From contig JAPQWV010001115.1 of the NCBI GenBank assembly GCA_027422505.1, positions 59,001-123,000 of the forward strand: a stretch of 64,000 nt of DNA, in the 5' to 3' direction. This document shows, in pieces, positions 24,815 to 36,332 of the stretch. This stretch comes from Craterostigma plantagineum (taxonomy: Eukaryota; Streptophyta; Magnoliopsida; Lamiales; Linderniaceae). The notes under the pieces are model-generated. The model did not search any database and was not told the origin of the DNA. It was given only the letters and a program-made list of their open reading frames with translations. The translations under genes were made by a program, and so were the position numbers. Within the stretch, counting starts at the first letter, position 1; each line of letters starts with the position of its first letter.

Positions 24815-24934
24815 GTGGGTGCAACACGAGGACTTCCCAGGGGGTCACCCATCCTAGTATTACTCCCGCCCAAGCACGCTTAACTTCGGAGATCTGATGG
24901 GATCCGGTGCATTAGTGCTGGTATGATCGCACCC
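24815..24934 (-). rRNA. 5S rRNA: 5S rRNA gene
   Basis: 120 bp, C-class. GGCGGGAGTAATAC between A and C boxes, a variant seen again in the units starting at 28763 and 31530. Confidence 0.94.
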
Positions 24935-25212
24935 GTATAGTTAATTGAGCGTAGTCGTTTTGCTTGTATTGGTGAAAATGTAATGAAAGTATGCAACAAA
25001 GATCGGCGCATTGCTCGGGAATCACGCAGGTTCGTGAACGTTGCCGCCCTAGATATCGCGTATTTCAACGAAATATATATAAAATACGGAGCACTATTCA
25101 TGTGATTTTTCGCGAAATTGAGATTTGAAATAAATAGGTGTTGAGAGTGGAAAGTAACACCGCCACTTCATTGCAAAATTAATACCCGAGGGACGTTATC
25201 ACGGGTAAAAAG

Positions 25213-25332
25213 GGTGGTGCAACATGAGGACTTCCCAAGGGGTCACCCATCCTAGTACTACTCTCGCCCAAGCACGCTTAACTTCGGAGTTCTGATGGGA
25301 TCCGGTGCTTTAGTGCTGGTATGATCGCACCC
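25213..25332 (-). rRNA. 5S rRNA: 5S rRNA gene
   Basis: 120 bp, T-class. CACTAAAGCACC near the start, a marker shared by several T-class units to the right. Confidence 0.96.
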
Positions 25333-25610
25333 GTATAGTTAATTGACCGTAGTCGTTTTGCTTGTACTGGTGAAAATGTAATGAAAGTATGCAACCAAGA
25401 TCGGCGCATTGCTCGGAAACCACGCCTGTTCGTGAACGTCGCAGTGCTAAATGTCGCGTATTTCAACGAAATATATATAGTACGGAGCACAATTCATGTG
25501 ATTTTTTACAAAATTATATTTGCAAAATCCATATGTGTTGAGAGTGGAAAGTAACACCGTCAGGTCATTGCAAATTTAATACCCGAGGGATGTTATCACC
25601 CGTAAAAAAG

Positions 25611-25730
25611 GTGGGTGCAACACGAGGACTTCCCAGAGGGTCACCCATCCTAGTACTACTCCCGCCCAAGCACGCTTAACTTCGGAGATCTGATGGGATC
25701 CGGTGCATTAGTGCTGGTATGATCGCACCC
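25611..25730 (-). rRNA. 5S rRNA: 5S rRNA gene
   Basis: 120 bp, C-class. GACCCTCTGGG in the C-box tail and GGCGGGAG in the intermediate element; same pair as the unit at 32325. Confidence 0.95.
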
Positions 25731-26009
25731 GTATAGTTAATTGAGCGTAGTCGTTTTGCTTGTATTGGTGAAAATGTAATGAAATTATGCAACAAAGATC
25801 GGCGCATTGCTCGGAAACCACGCCTGTTCGTGAACGTCGCAGTGCTAAATGTCGCGTATTTTCAACGAAATATATATAGTACGGAGCACAATTCATGTGA
25901 TTTTTTACAAAATTATATTTGCAAAGTCCATATGTGTTGAGAGTGGAAAGTAACACCGTCAGGTCATTGCAAATTTAATACCCGAGGGATGTTATCACCC
26001 GTAAAAAAG

Positions 26010-26125
26010 GTGGGTGCAACACGAGGACTTCCCAGGGGGTCACCCATCCTAGTACTACTCCCGCCCAAGCACGCTTAACTTCGGAGATCTGATGGGATCC
26101 GGTGCATTAGTGCTGGTATGCGCCC
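26010..26125 (-). rRNA. 5S rRNA: 5S rRNA gene, 5' deletion
   Basis: 116 bp, C-class. Four bases lost close to the start (GGGCGCATACC). Confidence 0.86.
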
Positions 26126-26404
26126 GTATAGTTAATTGAGCGTAGTCGTTTTGCTTGTATTGGTGAAAATGTAATGAAAGTATGCAACAAAGATCGACGC
26201 ATTGCTCGGGAACCACGCCAGTTCGTGAACGTTGCCGTCCTAGATGTCGCGTATTTCAACGAAATATATATAATACGGAGCACTATTCATGTGATTTTTC
26301 ACGAAATTGAGATTTGAAAAATCCATAGGTGTTGAGAGTGGAAAGTAACACCGCCACTTCATTGCAAAATTAATACCCGAGGGATGTTATCACGGGTTAA
26401 AAAG

Positions 26405-26523
26405 GCTGGTGCAACATGAGGACTCCCAAGGAGTCACCCATCCTAGTACTACTCTCGCCCAAGCACGCTTAACTTCGGAGTTCTGATGGGATCCGGTGCT
26501 TTAGTGCTCGTATGATCGCACCC
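26405..26523 (-). rRNA. 5S rRNA: 5S rRNA gene
   Basis: 119 bp, T-class. One A lost in GGGAGTCC; GACTCCTTGG in the C-box tail. Confidence 0.91.
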
Positions 26524-26802
26524 GTATAGTTAATTGACCGTAGTCGTTTTGCTTGTACTGGTGAAAATGTAATGAAAGTATGCAACCAAGATCGGCGCAT
26601 TGCTCGGAAACCACGCCTGTTCGTGAACGTCGCAGTGCTAAATGTCGCGTATTTTCAACGAAATATATATAGTACGGAGCACAATTCATGTGATTTTTTA
26701 CAAAATTATATTTGCAAAATCCATATGTGTTGAGAGTGGAAAGTAACACCGTCAGTTCATTGCAAATTTAATACTCGAGGGATGTTATCACGCGTAAAAA
26801 AG

Positions 26803-26922
26803 GTGGGTGCAACACGAGGACTTCCCAGGGGGTCACCCATCCTAGTACTACTCTCGCCCAAGCACGCTTAACTTCGGAGATCTGATGGGATCCGGTGCAT
26901 TAGTGCTGGTATGATCGCACCC
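26803..26922 (-). rRNA. 5S rRNA: 5S rRNA gene
   Basis: 120 bp, C-class, standard boxes. Confidence 0.96.
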
Positions 26923-27200
26923 GTATAGTTAATTGAGCGTAGTCGTTTTGCTTGTATTGGTGAAAATGTAATGAAATTATGCAACAAAGATCGGCGCATT
27001 GCTCGGAAACCACGCCTGTTCGTGAACGTCGCAGTGCTAAATGTCGCGTATTTTCAACGAAATATATATAGTACGGAGCACAATTCATGTGATTTTTACA
27101 AAATTATATTTGCAAAATCCATAGGTGTTGAGAGTGGAAAGTAACACCGTCAGGTCATTGCAAATTAATACCCGAGGGATGTTATCACCCGTAAAAAAGG

Positions 27201-27319
27201 GTGGGTGCAACACGAGGACTTCCCAGGGGGTCACCCATCCTAGTACTACTCTCGCCCAAGCACGCTTAACTTCGGAGTCTGATGGGATCCGGTGCATTAG
27301 TGCTGGTATGATCGCACCC
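27201..27319 (-). rRNA. 5S rRNA: 5S rRNA gene
   Basis: 119 bp, C-class. One base missing ahead of the A box (CAGACTCCG). It directly follows another C-class unit. Confidence 0.91.
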
Positions 27320-27594
27320 GTATAGTAATTGAGCGTAGTCGTTTTGCTTGTATTGGTGAAAATGTAATGAAAGTATGCAACAAAGATCGGCGCATTGCTC
27401 GGGAACCACGCCAGTTCGTGAACGTTGCCGTCCTAGATGTCGCGTATTTCAACGAAATATATATAATACGGAGCACTATTCATGTGATTTTTCACGAAAT
27501 GAGATTTGAAAAATCCATAGGTGTTGAGAGTGGAAAGTAACACCGCCACTTCATTGCAAAATAATACCCGAGGGATGTTATCACGGGTAAAAAG

Positions 27595-27712
27595 GGTGGT
27601 GCAACATGAGGACTTCCCAAGGGGTCACCCATCCTAGTACTACTCTCGCCCAAGCACGCTTAACTTCGGAGTTCTGATGGGATCCGGTGCTTAGTGCTGG
27701 TATGATCGCACC
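27595..27712 (-). rRNA. 5S rRNA: 5S rRNA gene
   Basis: 118 bp, T-class. One base missing at the start (GGTGCGATC) and one in CACTAAGCACC. Confidence 0.88.
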
Positions 27713-27986
27713 GTATAGTTAATTGACCGTAGTCGTTTTGCTCTGTACTGTGAAAATGTAATGAAAGTATGCAACAAAGATCGGCGCATTGCTCGGAAAC
27801 CACGCCTGTCGTGAACGTCGCAGTGCTAAATGTCGCGTATTTTCAACGAAATATATATAGTACGGAGCACAATTCATGTGATTTTTACAAAATATATTTG
27901 CAAAATCCATATGTTGAGAGTGGAAAGTAACACCGTCAGTTCATTGCAAATTTAATACTCGAGGGATGTTATCACGCGTAAAAAAG

Positions 27987-28106
27987 GTGGGTGCAACACG
28001 AGGACTTCCCAGGGGGTCACCCATCCTAGTACTACTCTCGCCCAAGCACGGTTAACTTAGGAGATCTGATGGGATCCAGTGCATTAGTGCTGGTATGATC
28101 GCACCC
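27987..28106 (-). rRNA. 5S rRNA: 5S rRNA gene
   Basis: 120 bp, C-class. A box region CCTAAGTTAACCGTG; same variant in the unit at 30742. Confidence 0.93.
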
Positions 28107-28382
28107 GTATAGTTAATTGAGCGTAGTCGTTTTGCTTGTATTGGTGAAAATGTAATGAAAGATGCAACAAAGATCGGCGCATTGCTCGGGAACCACGCCA
28201 GTTCGTGAACGTTGCCGTCCTAGATGTCGCGTATTTCAACGAAATATATATAATACGGAGCACTATTCATGTGATTTTTCACGAAATTGAGATTTGAAAA
28301 ATCCATAGGTGTTGAGAGTGGAAAGTAACAACGTCACTTCATTGCAATTAATACCCGAGGGATGTTATCGCGCGTAAAAAAG

Positions 28383-28499
28383 GGTGTGCAACATGAGGAC
28401 GTCCCAAGGGTCACCCATCCTAGTACTACTCTCGCCCAAGCATGCTTAACTTCGGAGTTCTGATGGGTCCAGTGCATTAGTGCTGGTATGATAGCACCC
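28383..28499 (-). rRNA. 5S rRNA: 5S rRNA gene, shortened
   Basis: 117 bp, T-class. Three single-base losses; start GGGTGCTATC as in the unit at 24417. Confidence 0.86.
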
Positions 28500-28762
28500 G
28501 TATAGTTACTTGAGCGTGGTCGTTTTGCTTGTATGGTGAAAATGTAATGAAAGTATGCAACCAAGATCGGTGCATTGCTGGGAAACCACGCCTGTTCGTG
28601 AACGTCGCAGTGCTAAATGTCACGTATTTCAACGAAATATATATATTACGGAGCACAATTCATGTGATTTTTTGCAAAATCCATAGGTGTTGAGAGTGGA
28701 AAGTAACACCGTCAGTTCATTGCAAATTTAATACCCGAGAGATGTTATCACCCGTAAATAAG

Positions 28763-28880
28763 GTGGGTGCAACACGAGGACTTCCCAGGGGGTCACCATC
28801 CTAGTATTACTCCAGCCAAGCACGCTTAACTTCGGAGATCTGATGGGATCCGGTGCATTAGTGCTGGTATGATCGCACCC
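28763..28880 (-). rRNA. 5S rRNA: 5S rRNA gene, shortened
   Basis: 118 bp, C-class. C box GGATGGTGACC (one G lost), intermediate element shortened. Confidence 0.87.
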
Positions 28881-29158
28881 GTATAGTTAATTGAGCGTAG
28901 TCGTTTTGCTTGTATTGGTGAAAATGTAATGAAAGTATGCAACAAAGATCGGCGCATTGCTCGGGAACCACGCCAGTTCGTGAACGTTGCCGTCTAGATG
29001 TCGCGTTATTTCAACGAAATATATATAATACGGAGCACTATTCATGTGATTTTTCACGAAAATGAGATTTGAAAAATCCATAGGTGTTGAGAGTGGAAAG
29101 TAACACCGCCACTTCATTGCAAAAAATACCCGAGGGATGTTATCACGGGAAAAAAAAG

Positions 29159-29277
29159 GGTGGTGCAACATGAGGACTTCCCAAGGGTCACCCATCCTAG
29201 TACTACTCTCGCCCAAGCACGCTTAACTTCGGAGTTCTGATGGGATCCGGTGCATTAGTGCTGGTATGATCGCACCC
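29159..29277 (-). rRNA. 5S rRNA: 5S rRNA gene
   Basis: 119 bp, T-class. One C missing in the C-box tail (GACCCTTGG). Confidence 0.9.
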
Positions 29278-29552
29278 GTATAGTTAATTGACCGTAGTCG
29301 TTTTCTTGTACTGGTGAAAATGTAATGAAAGTATGCAACCAAGATCGGCGCATTGCTCGGAAACCACGCCTGTTCGTGAACGTCGCAGTGCTAAATGTCG
29401 CGTATTTTCAACGAAATATATATAGTACGGAGCACAATTCATGTGATTTTTTACAAAATTATATTTGCAAAATCCATAGTGTTGAGAGTGGAAAGTAACA
29501 CGTCAGTTCATTGCAAATTAATACTCGAGGGATGTTATCACGCGTAAAAAAG

Positions 29553-29673
29553 GTGGGTTGCAACACGAGGACTTCCCAGGGGGTCACCCATCCTAGTACT
29601 ACTCTCGCCCAAGCACGCTTAACTTCGGAGATCTGATGGGATCCGGTGCATTAGTGCTGGTATGATCGCACCC
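29553..29673 (-). rRNA. 5S rRNA: 5S rRNA gene
   Basis: 121 bp, C-class. One extra A near the 3' end (TTGCAACCCAC). Confidence 0.9.
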
Positions 29674-29951
29674 GTATAGTTAATTGAGCGTAGTCGTTTT
29701 GCTTGTATTGGTGAAAATGTAATGAAATTATGCAACAAAGATCGGCGCATTGCTCGGAAACCACGCCTGTTCGTGAACGTCGCAGTGCTAAATGTCGCGT
29801 ATTTCAACGAATATATATAGTACGGAGCACAATTCATGTGATTTTTTACAAAATTATATTTGCAAAATCCATATTGTGTGAGAGTGGAAAGTAACACCGT
29901 CAGGTCATTGCAAATTTAATACCCGAGGGGTTATCACCCGTAAAAAAGGTG

Positions 29952-30069
29952 GGTGGTGCAACACGAGGACTTCCCAGGGGGTCACCCATCCTAGTACTAC
30001 TCCGCCCAAGCACGCTTAACTTGGAGATCTGATGGGATCCGGTGCATTAGTGCTGGTATGATCGCACCC
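29952..30069 (-). rRNA. 5S rRNA: 5S rRNA gene, shortened
   Basis: 118 bp, C-class. One base lost in each of the intermediate element and the CTCCAAG stretch before the A box. Confidence 0.87.
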
Positions 30070-30345
30070 GTATAGTTAATTGAGCGTAGTCGTTTTGCTT
30101 GTATGGTGAAATGTAATGAAAGTATGCAACAAAGATCGGCGCATTGCTCGGGAACCACGCCAGTTCGTGAACGTTGCCGTCCTAGATGTCGCGTATTTCA
30201 ACGAAATATATATATACGGAGCACTATTCATGTGATTTTTCACGAAATTGAGATTTTGAAAAATCCATAGGTGTTGAGAGTGGAAAGTAACACCGCCACT
30301 TCATTGCAAAATTAATACCCGAGGGATGTTATCACGGGTAAAAAG

Positions 30346-30465
30346 GGTGGTGTAACATGAGGACTTCCCAAGGGGTCACCCATCCTAGTACTACTCTCGC
30401 CCAAGCACGCTTAACTTCGGAGTTCTGATGGGATCCGGTGCTTTAGTGCTGGTATGATCGCACCC
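30346..30465 (-). rRNA. 5S rRNA: 5S rRNA gene
   Basis: 120 bp, T-class. GTTACACC near the 3' end instead of GTTGCACC. Confidence 0.95.
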
Positions 30466-30741
30466 GTATAGTTAATTGACCGTAGTCGTTTTGCTTGTAC
30501 TGGTGAAAATGTAATGAAAGTATGCAACCAAGATCGGCGCATTGCTCGGAAACCACGCCTGTTCGTGAACGTCGCAGTGCTAAATGTCGCGTATTTTCAA
30601 CGAAATATATATAGTACGGAGCACAATTCATGTGATTTTTTACAAAATTATATTTGCAAAATCCATATGTGTGAGAGTGGAAAGTAACACCGTCAGTCAT
30701 TGCAAATTAATACCCGAGGGATGTTATCACGCGTAAAAAAG

Positions 30742-30858
30742 GTGGGTGCAACACGAGGACTTCCCAGGGGGTCACCCATCCTAGTACTACTCTCGCCCAA
30801 GCACGGTAACTTAGGAGATCTGATGGGATCCAGTGCATTAGTGCTGGTATGATCGCAC
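30742..30858 (-). rRNA. 5S rRNA: 5S rRNA gene, shortened
   Basis: 117 bp, C-class. Two G lost at the start (GTGCGATC) and one base in the A box region (GTTACCGTG). Confidence 0.86.
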
Positions 30859-31133
30859 GTATAGTTAATTGAGCGTAGTCGTTTTGCTTGTATGGTGAAA
30901 ATGTAATGAAAGTATGCAAAAAAGATCGGCGCATTGCTCGGGAACCACGCCAGTTCGTGAACGTTGCCGTCCTAGATGTCGCGTATTTCAACGAAATATA
31001 TATAATACGGAGCACTATTCATGTCATTTTTCACGAAATTGAGATTTGAAAAATCCATAGGTGTTGAGAGTGGAAAGTAACAACGTCACTTCATTGCAAT
31101 TAATACCCGAGGGTGTTATCGCGCGTAAAAAAG

Positions 31134-31252
31134 GGTTGTGCAACATGAGGACTCCCAAGGGGTCACCCATCCTAGTACTACTCTCGCCCAAGCACGCTTA
31201 ACTTCGGAGTTCTGATGGGATCCAGTGCATTAGTGCTGGTATGATAGCACCC
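31134..31252 (-). rRNA. 5S rRNA: 5S rRNA gene
   Basis: 119 bp, T-class. Start GGGTGCTATC; third copy of the marker unit seen at 24417 and 28383. Confidence 0.91.
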
Positions 31253-31529
31253 GTATAGTTACTTGAGCGTGGTCGTTTTGCTTGTATTGGTGAAAATGTA
31301 ATGAAAGTATGCAACCAAGATCGGTGCATTGCTGGGAAACCACGCCTGTTCGTGAACGTCGCAGTGCTAAATGTCACGTATTTCAACGAAATATATATAT
31401 TACGGAGCACAATTCATGTGATTTTTTACAAAATTATATTTGCAAAATCCATAGGTGTTGAGAGTGGAAAGTAACACCGTCAGTTCATTGCAAATTAATA
31501 CCCGAGAGATGTTATCACCCGTAAATAAG

Positions 31530-31649
31530 GTGGGTGCAACACGAGGACTTCCCAGGGGGTCACCCATCCTAGTATTACTCCCGCCCAAGCACGCTTAACT
31601 TCGGAGATCTGATGGGATCCGGTGCATTAGTGCTGGTATGATCGCACCC
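31530..31649 (-). rRNA. 5S rRNA: 5S rRNA gene
   Basis: 120 bp, C-class. GGCGGGAGTAATAC variant; third copy of the type at 24815. Confidence 0.94.
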
Positions 31650-31926
31650 GTATAGTTAATTGAGCGTAGTCGTTTTGCTTGTATTGGTGAAAATGTAATG
31701 AAAGTATGCAACAAAGATCGGCGCATTGCTCGGGAACCACGCCAGTTCGTGAACGTTGCCGTCTAGATGTCGCGTATTTCAACGAAATATATATAATACG
31801 GAGCACTATTCATGTGATTTTTCACGAAATTGAGATTTGAAAAATCCATAGGTGTTGAGAGTGGAAAGTAACACCGCCACTTCATTGCAAAATTAATACC
31901 CGAGGGATGTTATCACGGGTAAAAAG

Positions 31927-32045
31927 GGTGGTGCAACATGAGGACTTCCAAGGGGTCACCCATCCTAGTACTACTCTCGCCCAAGCACGCTTAACTTCGG
32001 AGTTCTGATGGGATCCGGTGCTTTAGTGCTGGTATGATCGCACCC
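31927..32045 (-). rRNA. 5S rRNA: 5S rRNA gene
   Basis: 119 bp, T-class. One G missing in the CTTGGAAG stretch. Confidence 0.92.
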
Positions 32046-32324
32046 GTATAGTTAATTGACCGTAGTCGTTTTGCTTGTACTGGTGAAAATGTAATGAAAG
32101 TATGCAACCAAGATCGGCGCATTGCTCGGAAACCACGCCTGTTCGTGAACGTCGCAGTGCTAAATGTCGCGTATTTTCAACGAAATATATATAGTACGGA
32201 GCACAATTCATGTGATTTTTTACAAAATTATATTTGCAAAATCCATATGTGTTGAGAGTGGAAAGTAACACCGTCAGGTCATTGCAAATTTAATACCCGA
32301 GGGATGTTATCACCCGTAAAAAAG

Positions 32325-32444
32325 GTGGGTGCAACACGAGGACTTCCCAGAGGGTCACCCATCCTAGTACTACTCCCGCCCAAGCACGCTTAACTTCGGA
32401 GATCTGATGGGATCCGGTGCATTAGTGCTGGTATGATCGCACCC
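32325..32444 (-). rRNA. 5S rRNA: 5S rRNA gene
   Basis: 120 bp, C-class. GACCCTCTGGG variant as at 25611. Confidence 0.95.
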
Positions 32445-32723
32445 GTATAGTTAATTGAGCGTAGTCGTTTTGCTTGTATTGGTGAAAATGTAATGAAAGT
32501 ATGCAACAAAGATCGGCGCATTGCTCGGAAACCACGCCTGTTCGTGAACGTCGCAGTGCTAAATGTCGCGTATTTTCAACGAAATATATATAGTACGGAG
32601 CACAATTCATGTGATTTTTTACAAATTATAATTGCAAAATCCATATGTGTTGAGAGTGGAAAGTAACACCGTCAGGTCATTGCAAATATAATACCCGAGG
32701 GATGTTATCACCCGTTAAAAAAG

Positions 32724-32842
32724 GTGGGTGCAACACGAGGACTTCCCAGGGGGTCACCCATCTAGTACTACTCCCGCCCAAGCACGCTTAACTTCGGAGA
32801 TCTGATGGGATCCGGTGCATTAGTGCTGGTATGATCGCACCC
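32724..32842 (-). rRNA. 5S rRNA: 5S rRNA gene
   Basis: 119 bp, C-class. One base missing in the C box (ACTAGATGGG). Confidence 0.9.
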
Positions 32843-33115
32843 GTATAGTTAATTGAGCGTAGTCGTTTTGCTTGTTGGTGAAAATGTAATGAAAGTATGC
32901 AACAAAGATCGGCGCATTGCTCGGGAACCACGCCAGTTCGTGAACGTTGCGTCCTAGATGTCGCGTATTTCAACGAAATATATATATACGGAGCACTATT
33001 CATGTGATTTTTCACGAAATTGAGATTTGAAAAATCATAGGTGTTGAGAGTGGAAAGTAACACCGCCACTTCATTGCAAAATTAATACCCGAGGGATGTT
33101 ATCAGGGGTAAAAAG

Positions 33116-33234
33116 GGTGGTGCAACATGAGGACTTCCCAAGGGGTCACCCATCCTAGTACTACTCCACCCAAGCACGCTTAACTTCGGAGTTCTGATGG
33201 GATCCGGTGCTTTAGTGCTGGTATGATCGCACCC
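33116..33234 (-). rRNA. 5S rRNA: 5S rRNA gene
   Basis: 119 bp, T-class. Intermediate element reads TTGGGTGGAG. Confidence 0.9.
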
Positions 33235-33514
33235 GTATAGTTAATTGACCGTAGTCGTTTGCTTGTACTGGTGAAAATGTAATGAAAGTATGCAACCAAG
33301 ATCGGCGCATTGCTCGGAAACCACGCCTGTTCGTGAACGTCGCAGTGTGCTAAATGTCGCGTATTTTCAACGAAATATATATAGTACGGAGCACAATTCA
33401 TGTGATTTTTTACAAAATTATATTTGCAAAATCCATATGTGTTGAGAGTGGAAAGTAACACCGTCAGTTCATTGCAAATTTAATACTCGAGGGATGTTAT
33501 CACGCGTAAAAAAA

Positions 33515-33632
33515 GGGGGTGCAACACGAGGACTTCCCAGGGGGTCACCCATCCTAGTACTACTCTCGCCCAAGCACGCTTAACTTCGGGATCTGATGGG
33601 ATCCGGTGCATAGTGCTGGTATGATCGCACCC
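33515..33632 (-). rRNA. 5S rRNA: 5S rRNA gene, shortened
   Basis: 118 bp, C-class. One base lost near position 23 and one ahead of the A box (GATCCCGAAG). Confidence 0.87.
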
Positions 33633-33910
33633 GTATAGTTAATTGAGCGTAGTCGTTTTGCTTGTATTGGTGAAAATGTAATGAAATTATGCAACAAAGA
33701 TCGGCGCATTGCTCGGAAACCACGCCTGTTCGTGAACGTCGCAGTGCTAAATGTCGCGTATTTTCAACGAAATATATATAGTACGGAGCACAATTCATGT
33801 GATTTTTTACAAAATTATATTTGCAAATCCATATGTGTTGAGAGTGGAAAGTAACAACGTCAGGTCATTGCAAATTTAATACCCGAGGGATGTTATCACC
33901 CGTAAAAAAG

Positions 33911-34027
33911 GTGGGTGCAACACGAGGACTTCCAGGGGGTCACCCATCCTAGTACTACTCCGCCCAAGCACGCTTAACTTCGGAGATCTGATGGGATCGG
34001 TGCATTAGTGCTGGTATGATCGCACCC
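33911..34027 (-). rRNA. 5S rRNA: 5S rRNA gene, shortened
   Basis: 117 bp, C-class. Single losses in CCGATCCC, the intermediate element and CCCCCTGGAAG. Confidence 0.86.
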
Positions 34028-34303
34028 GTATAGTTAATTGAGCGTAGTCGTTTTGCTTGTATTGGTGAAAAGTAATGAAAGTATGCAACAAAGATCGGCG
34101 CATTGCTCGGGAACCACGCCAGTTCGTGAACGTTGCCGTCCTAGATGTCGCGTATTTCAACGAAATATATATAATACGGAGCACTATTCATGTGATTTTT
34201 CACGAAATGAGATTTGAAAAATCCATAGGGTTGAGAGTGGAAAGTAACACCGCCACTTCATTGCAAAATTAATACCCGAGGGATGTTATCACGGGTAAAA
34301 AAG

Positions 34304-34421
34304 GCTGGTGTAACATGAGGACTTCCCAAGGGGTCACCCATCCTAGTACTACTCTCGCCCAAGCACGCTTAACTTCGGAGTTCTGATGGATCCGGTGCTT
34401 TAGTGCGGTATGATCGCACCC
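34304..34421 (-). rRNA. 5S rRNA: 5S rRNA gene, shortened
   Basis: 118 bp, T-class. Losses near positions 14 and 35; GTTACACC at the 3' end. Confidence 0.87.
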
Positions 34422-34694
34422 GTATAGTTATTGACCGTAGTCGTTTTGCTTGTACTGGTGAAAATGTAATGAAAGTATGCAACCAAGATCGGCGCATTGC
34501 TCGGAAACCACGCCTGTCGTGAACGTCCAGTGCTAAATGTCGCGTATTTTCAACGAAATATATATAGTACGGAGCACAATTCATGTGATTTTTACAAATT
34601 ATATTTGCAAAATCCATATGTGTTGAGAGTGGAAAGTAACACCGTCAGTTCATTGCAAATTTAATACTCGAGGGATGTTATCACGCGTAAAAAA

Positions 34695-34813
34695 GGGGGT
34701 GCAACACGAGGACTTCCCAGGGGGTCACCCATCCTAGTACTACTCTCGCCCAAGCACGCTTAACTTCGGAGATCTGATGGGATCCGGTGCATTAGGGTGG
34801 TATGATCGCACCC
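34695..34813 (-). rRNA. 5S rRNA: 5S rRNA gene
   Basis: 119 bp, C-class. One base lost and one changed near position 20 (ACCACCCTAATGC). Confidence 0.89.
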
Positions 34814-35087
34814 TATAGGTAATTGAGCGTAGTCGTTTGCTTGTATGGTTGAAAATGTAATGAAAGTATGCAACAAAGATCGGCGCATTGCTCGGAAACC
34901 ACGCCTGTTCGTGAACGTCGCAGTGCTAAATGTCGCGTATTTTCAACGAAATATATATAGTACGGAGCAATTCATGTGATTTTTTACAAAATTATATTTG
35001 CAAAATCCATATGTGTTGAGAGTGAAAGTAACACCGTCAGGTCATTGCAAATTTAATACCCGAGGGATGTTATCACCCGTAAAAAAG

Positions 35088-35205
35088 GTGGGTGCAACAC
35101 GAGGATTTCCAGGGGGTCACCCATCCTAGTACTACTCCGCCCAAGCACGCTTAACTTCGGAGATCTGATGGGATCCGGTGCATTAGTGCTGGTATGATCG
35201 CAACC
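35088..35205 (-). rRNA. 5S rRNA: 5S rRNA gene, shortened
   Basis: 118 bp, C-class. Start GGTTGCGATC; losses in the intermediate element and in the CTGGAAATCC stretch. Confidence 0.87.
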
Positions 35206-35478
35206 GTATAGTTAATTGAGGTAGTCGTTTGCTTGTATTGGTGAAAATGTAATGAAAGTATGCAACAAAGATCGGCGCATTGCTCGGGAAACCACGCCAG
35301 TTCGTGAACGTTGCCGTCCTAGATGTCGCGTATTTCAACGAAATATATATAAGCGGAGCACTATTCATGTGATTTTCACGAAATTGAGATTTGAAAAATC
35401 CATAGGGTTGAGAGTGGAAAGTAACACCGCCACTCATTGCAAAATTAATACCCGAGGGATGTTATCACGGGTAAAAAG

Positions 35479-35551
35479 GGTGGTGCAACATGAGGACTCC
35501 CAAGGGGTCACCCATCCTAGTACTACTCTCGCCCAAGCACGCTTAACTTCG
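35479..35551 (-). pseudogene. 5S rRNA: 5S rRNA gene, 5' end lost at element C junction
   Basis: T-class gene retaining roughly positions 48-120; the first ~47 bases are replaced by the clipped LTR of element C. The two bases CG at 35550-35551 fit both the gene and the LTR, so the breakpoint has 2-bp microhomology. The C box remains, the A box sits right at the break. Confidence 0.93.
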
Positions 35552-36104
35552 CTCTCGTATTCCGTTCTAATTCTAAGTGTAAATGCTTTGGTGATCGTGC
35601 GAATACGTAAAAATGCGAATAAAATTTTTCATCTTTAAAAAAAATGCATGCAGAAATTTTATATACATGCCAAAAGAAGTTATACATCATTCGACATCAT
35701 CATGCCCTTGTCTACAAAATACAAGTGTACGTGTGTGTGTGCAGCCAAAAGCTCCCTATGCGCCCGGCCTTACAGGCGTCATCCATACACACACTCCCAC
35801 CTCAAAAGCGGTCGGACTGCGTCAAAGATCGGCCTCGCGTAAAAGTCAGATCACGTACCGTGATCGTCAGTACCTACAACACGTAACATAAGTAATGAGC
35901 CACCGAGGCTCAGTAGCAGAAATTATGCATGAATGCACGTGTCCTAGCGGACGACAATCCACGTCGTCGTTTTCTAACGCTCGTACTCTTTTTCTCATAA
36001 TCGTACTCTTTTCTTTCGCTCTTACTCTTTTTCTTATACTCTTATTTCTTATACTCTTATTTCTTACGGGCCCTCGGCTTTCGTTTCCCCAGCCTCTTAT
36101 TACG

Positions 36105-36332
36105 TCTTATCGTACGGGGTATTTACCCAGCCTCTTATTCAGGCCTTATCGTACGGGTATTTACCCAGCCTCTTATCCAGGCCTTATCGGCGGGGTATGT
36201 ACCCAGCCTCTTATTCAGGCCTTATCGTACGGGGTATGTACCCAGCCTTTATTCAGGCCTTATCGTACGGGGTATGTACCCAGCCTCTTATTCAGGCCTT
36301 ATCGTACGGGTATGTACCCAGCCTCTATTCGG
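36105..36332 (-). repeat. 39-bp minisatellite in 3' LTR C
   Basis: Six copies of the 39-bp unit also seen in LTR A, several one base short in this copy. Later copies read GGTATGTACCC where earlier ones read GGTATTTACCC. Confidence 0.85.

Larger units (their letters stand above)
20525..35551 (-). repeat. 5S rDNA tandem array, second minus-strand block
   Basis: 37 complete units plus the 5' fragment of the gene split by B and a truncated gene at the right end. T- and C-class units mostly alternate. Rare markers recur at multiples of the unit: GTTACTTGAGCGTGG near 24541, 28505 and 31258, and CCCGTAAATAAGG near 24805, 28752 and 31517, showing multi-unit duplication. From about 26 kb rightward many units are one to four bases short, in genes and spacers alike, often in homopolymers. 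The block ends where a 5S gene, cut after 73 bp of its 3' part, meets the clipped LTR of element C. Confidence 0.96.
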
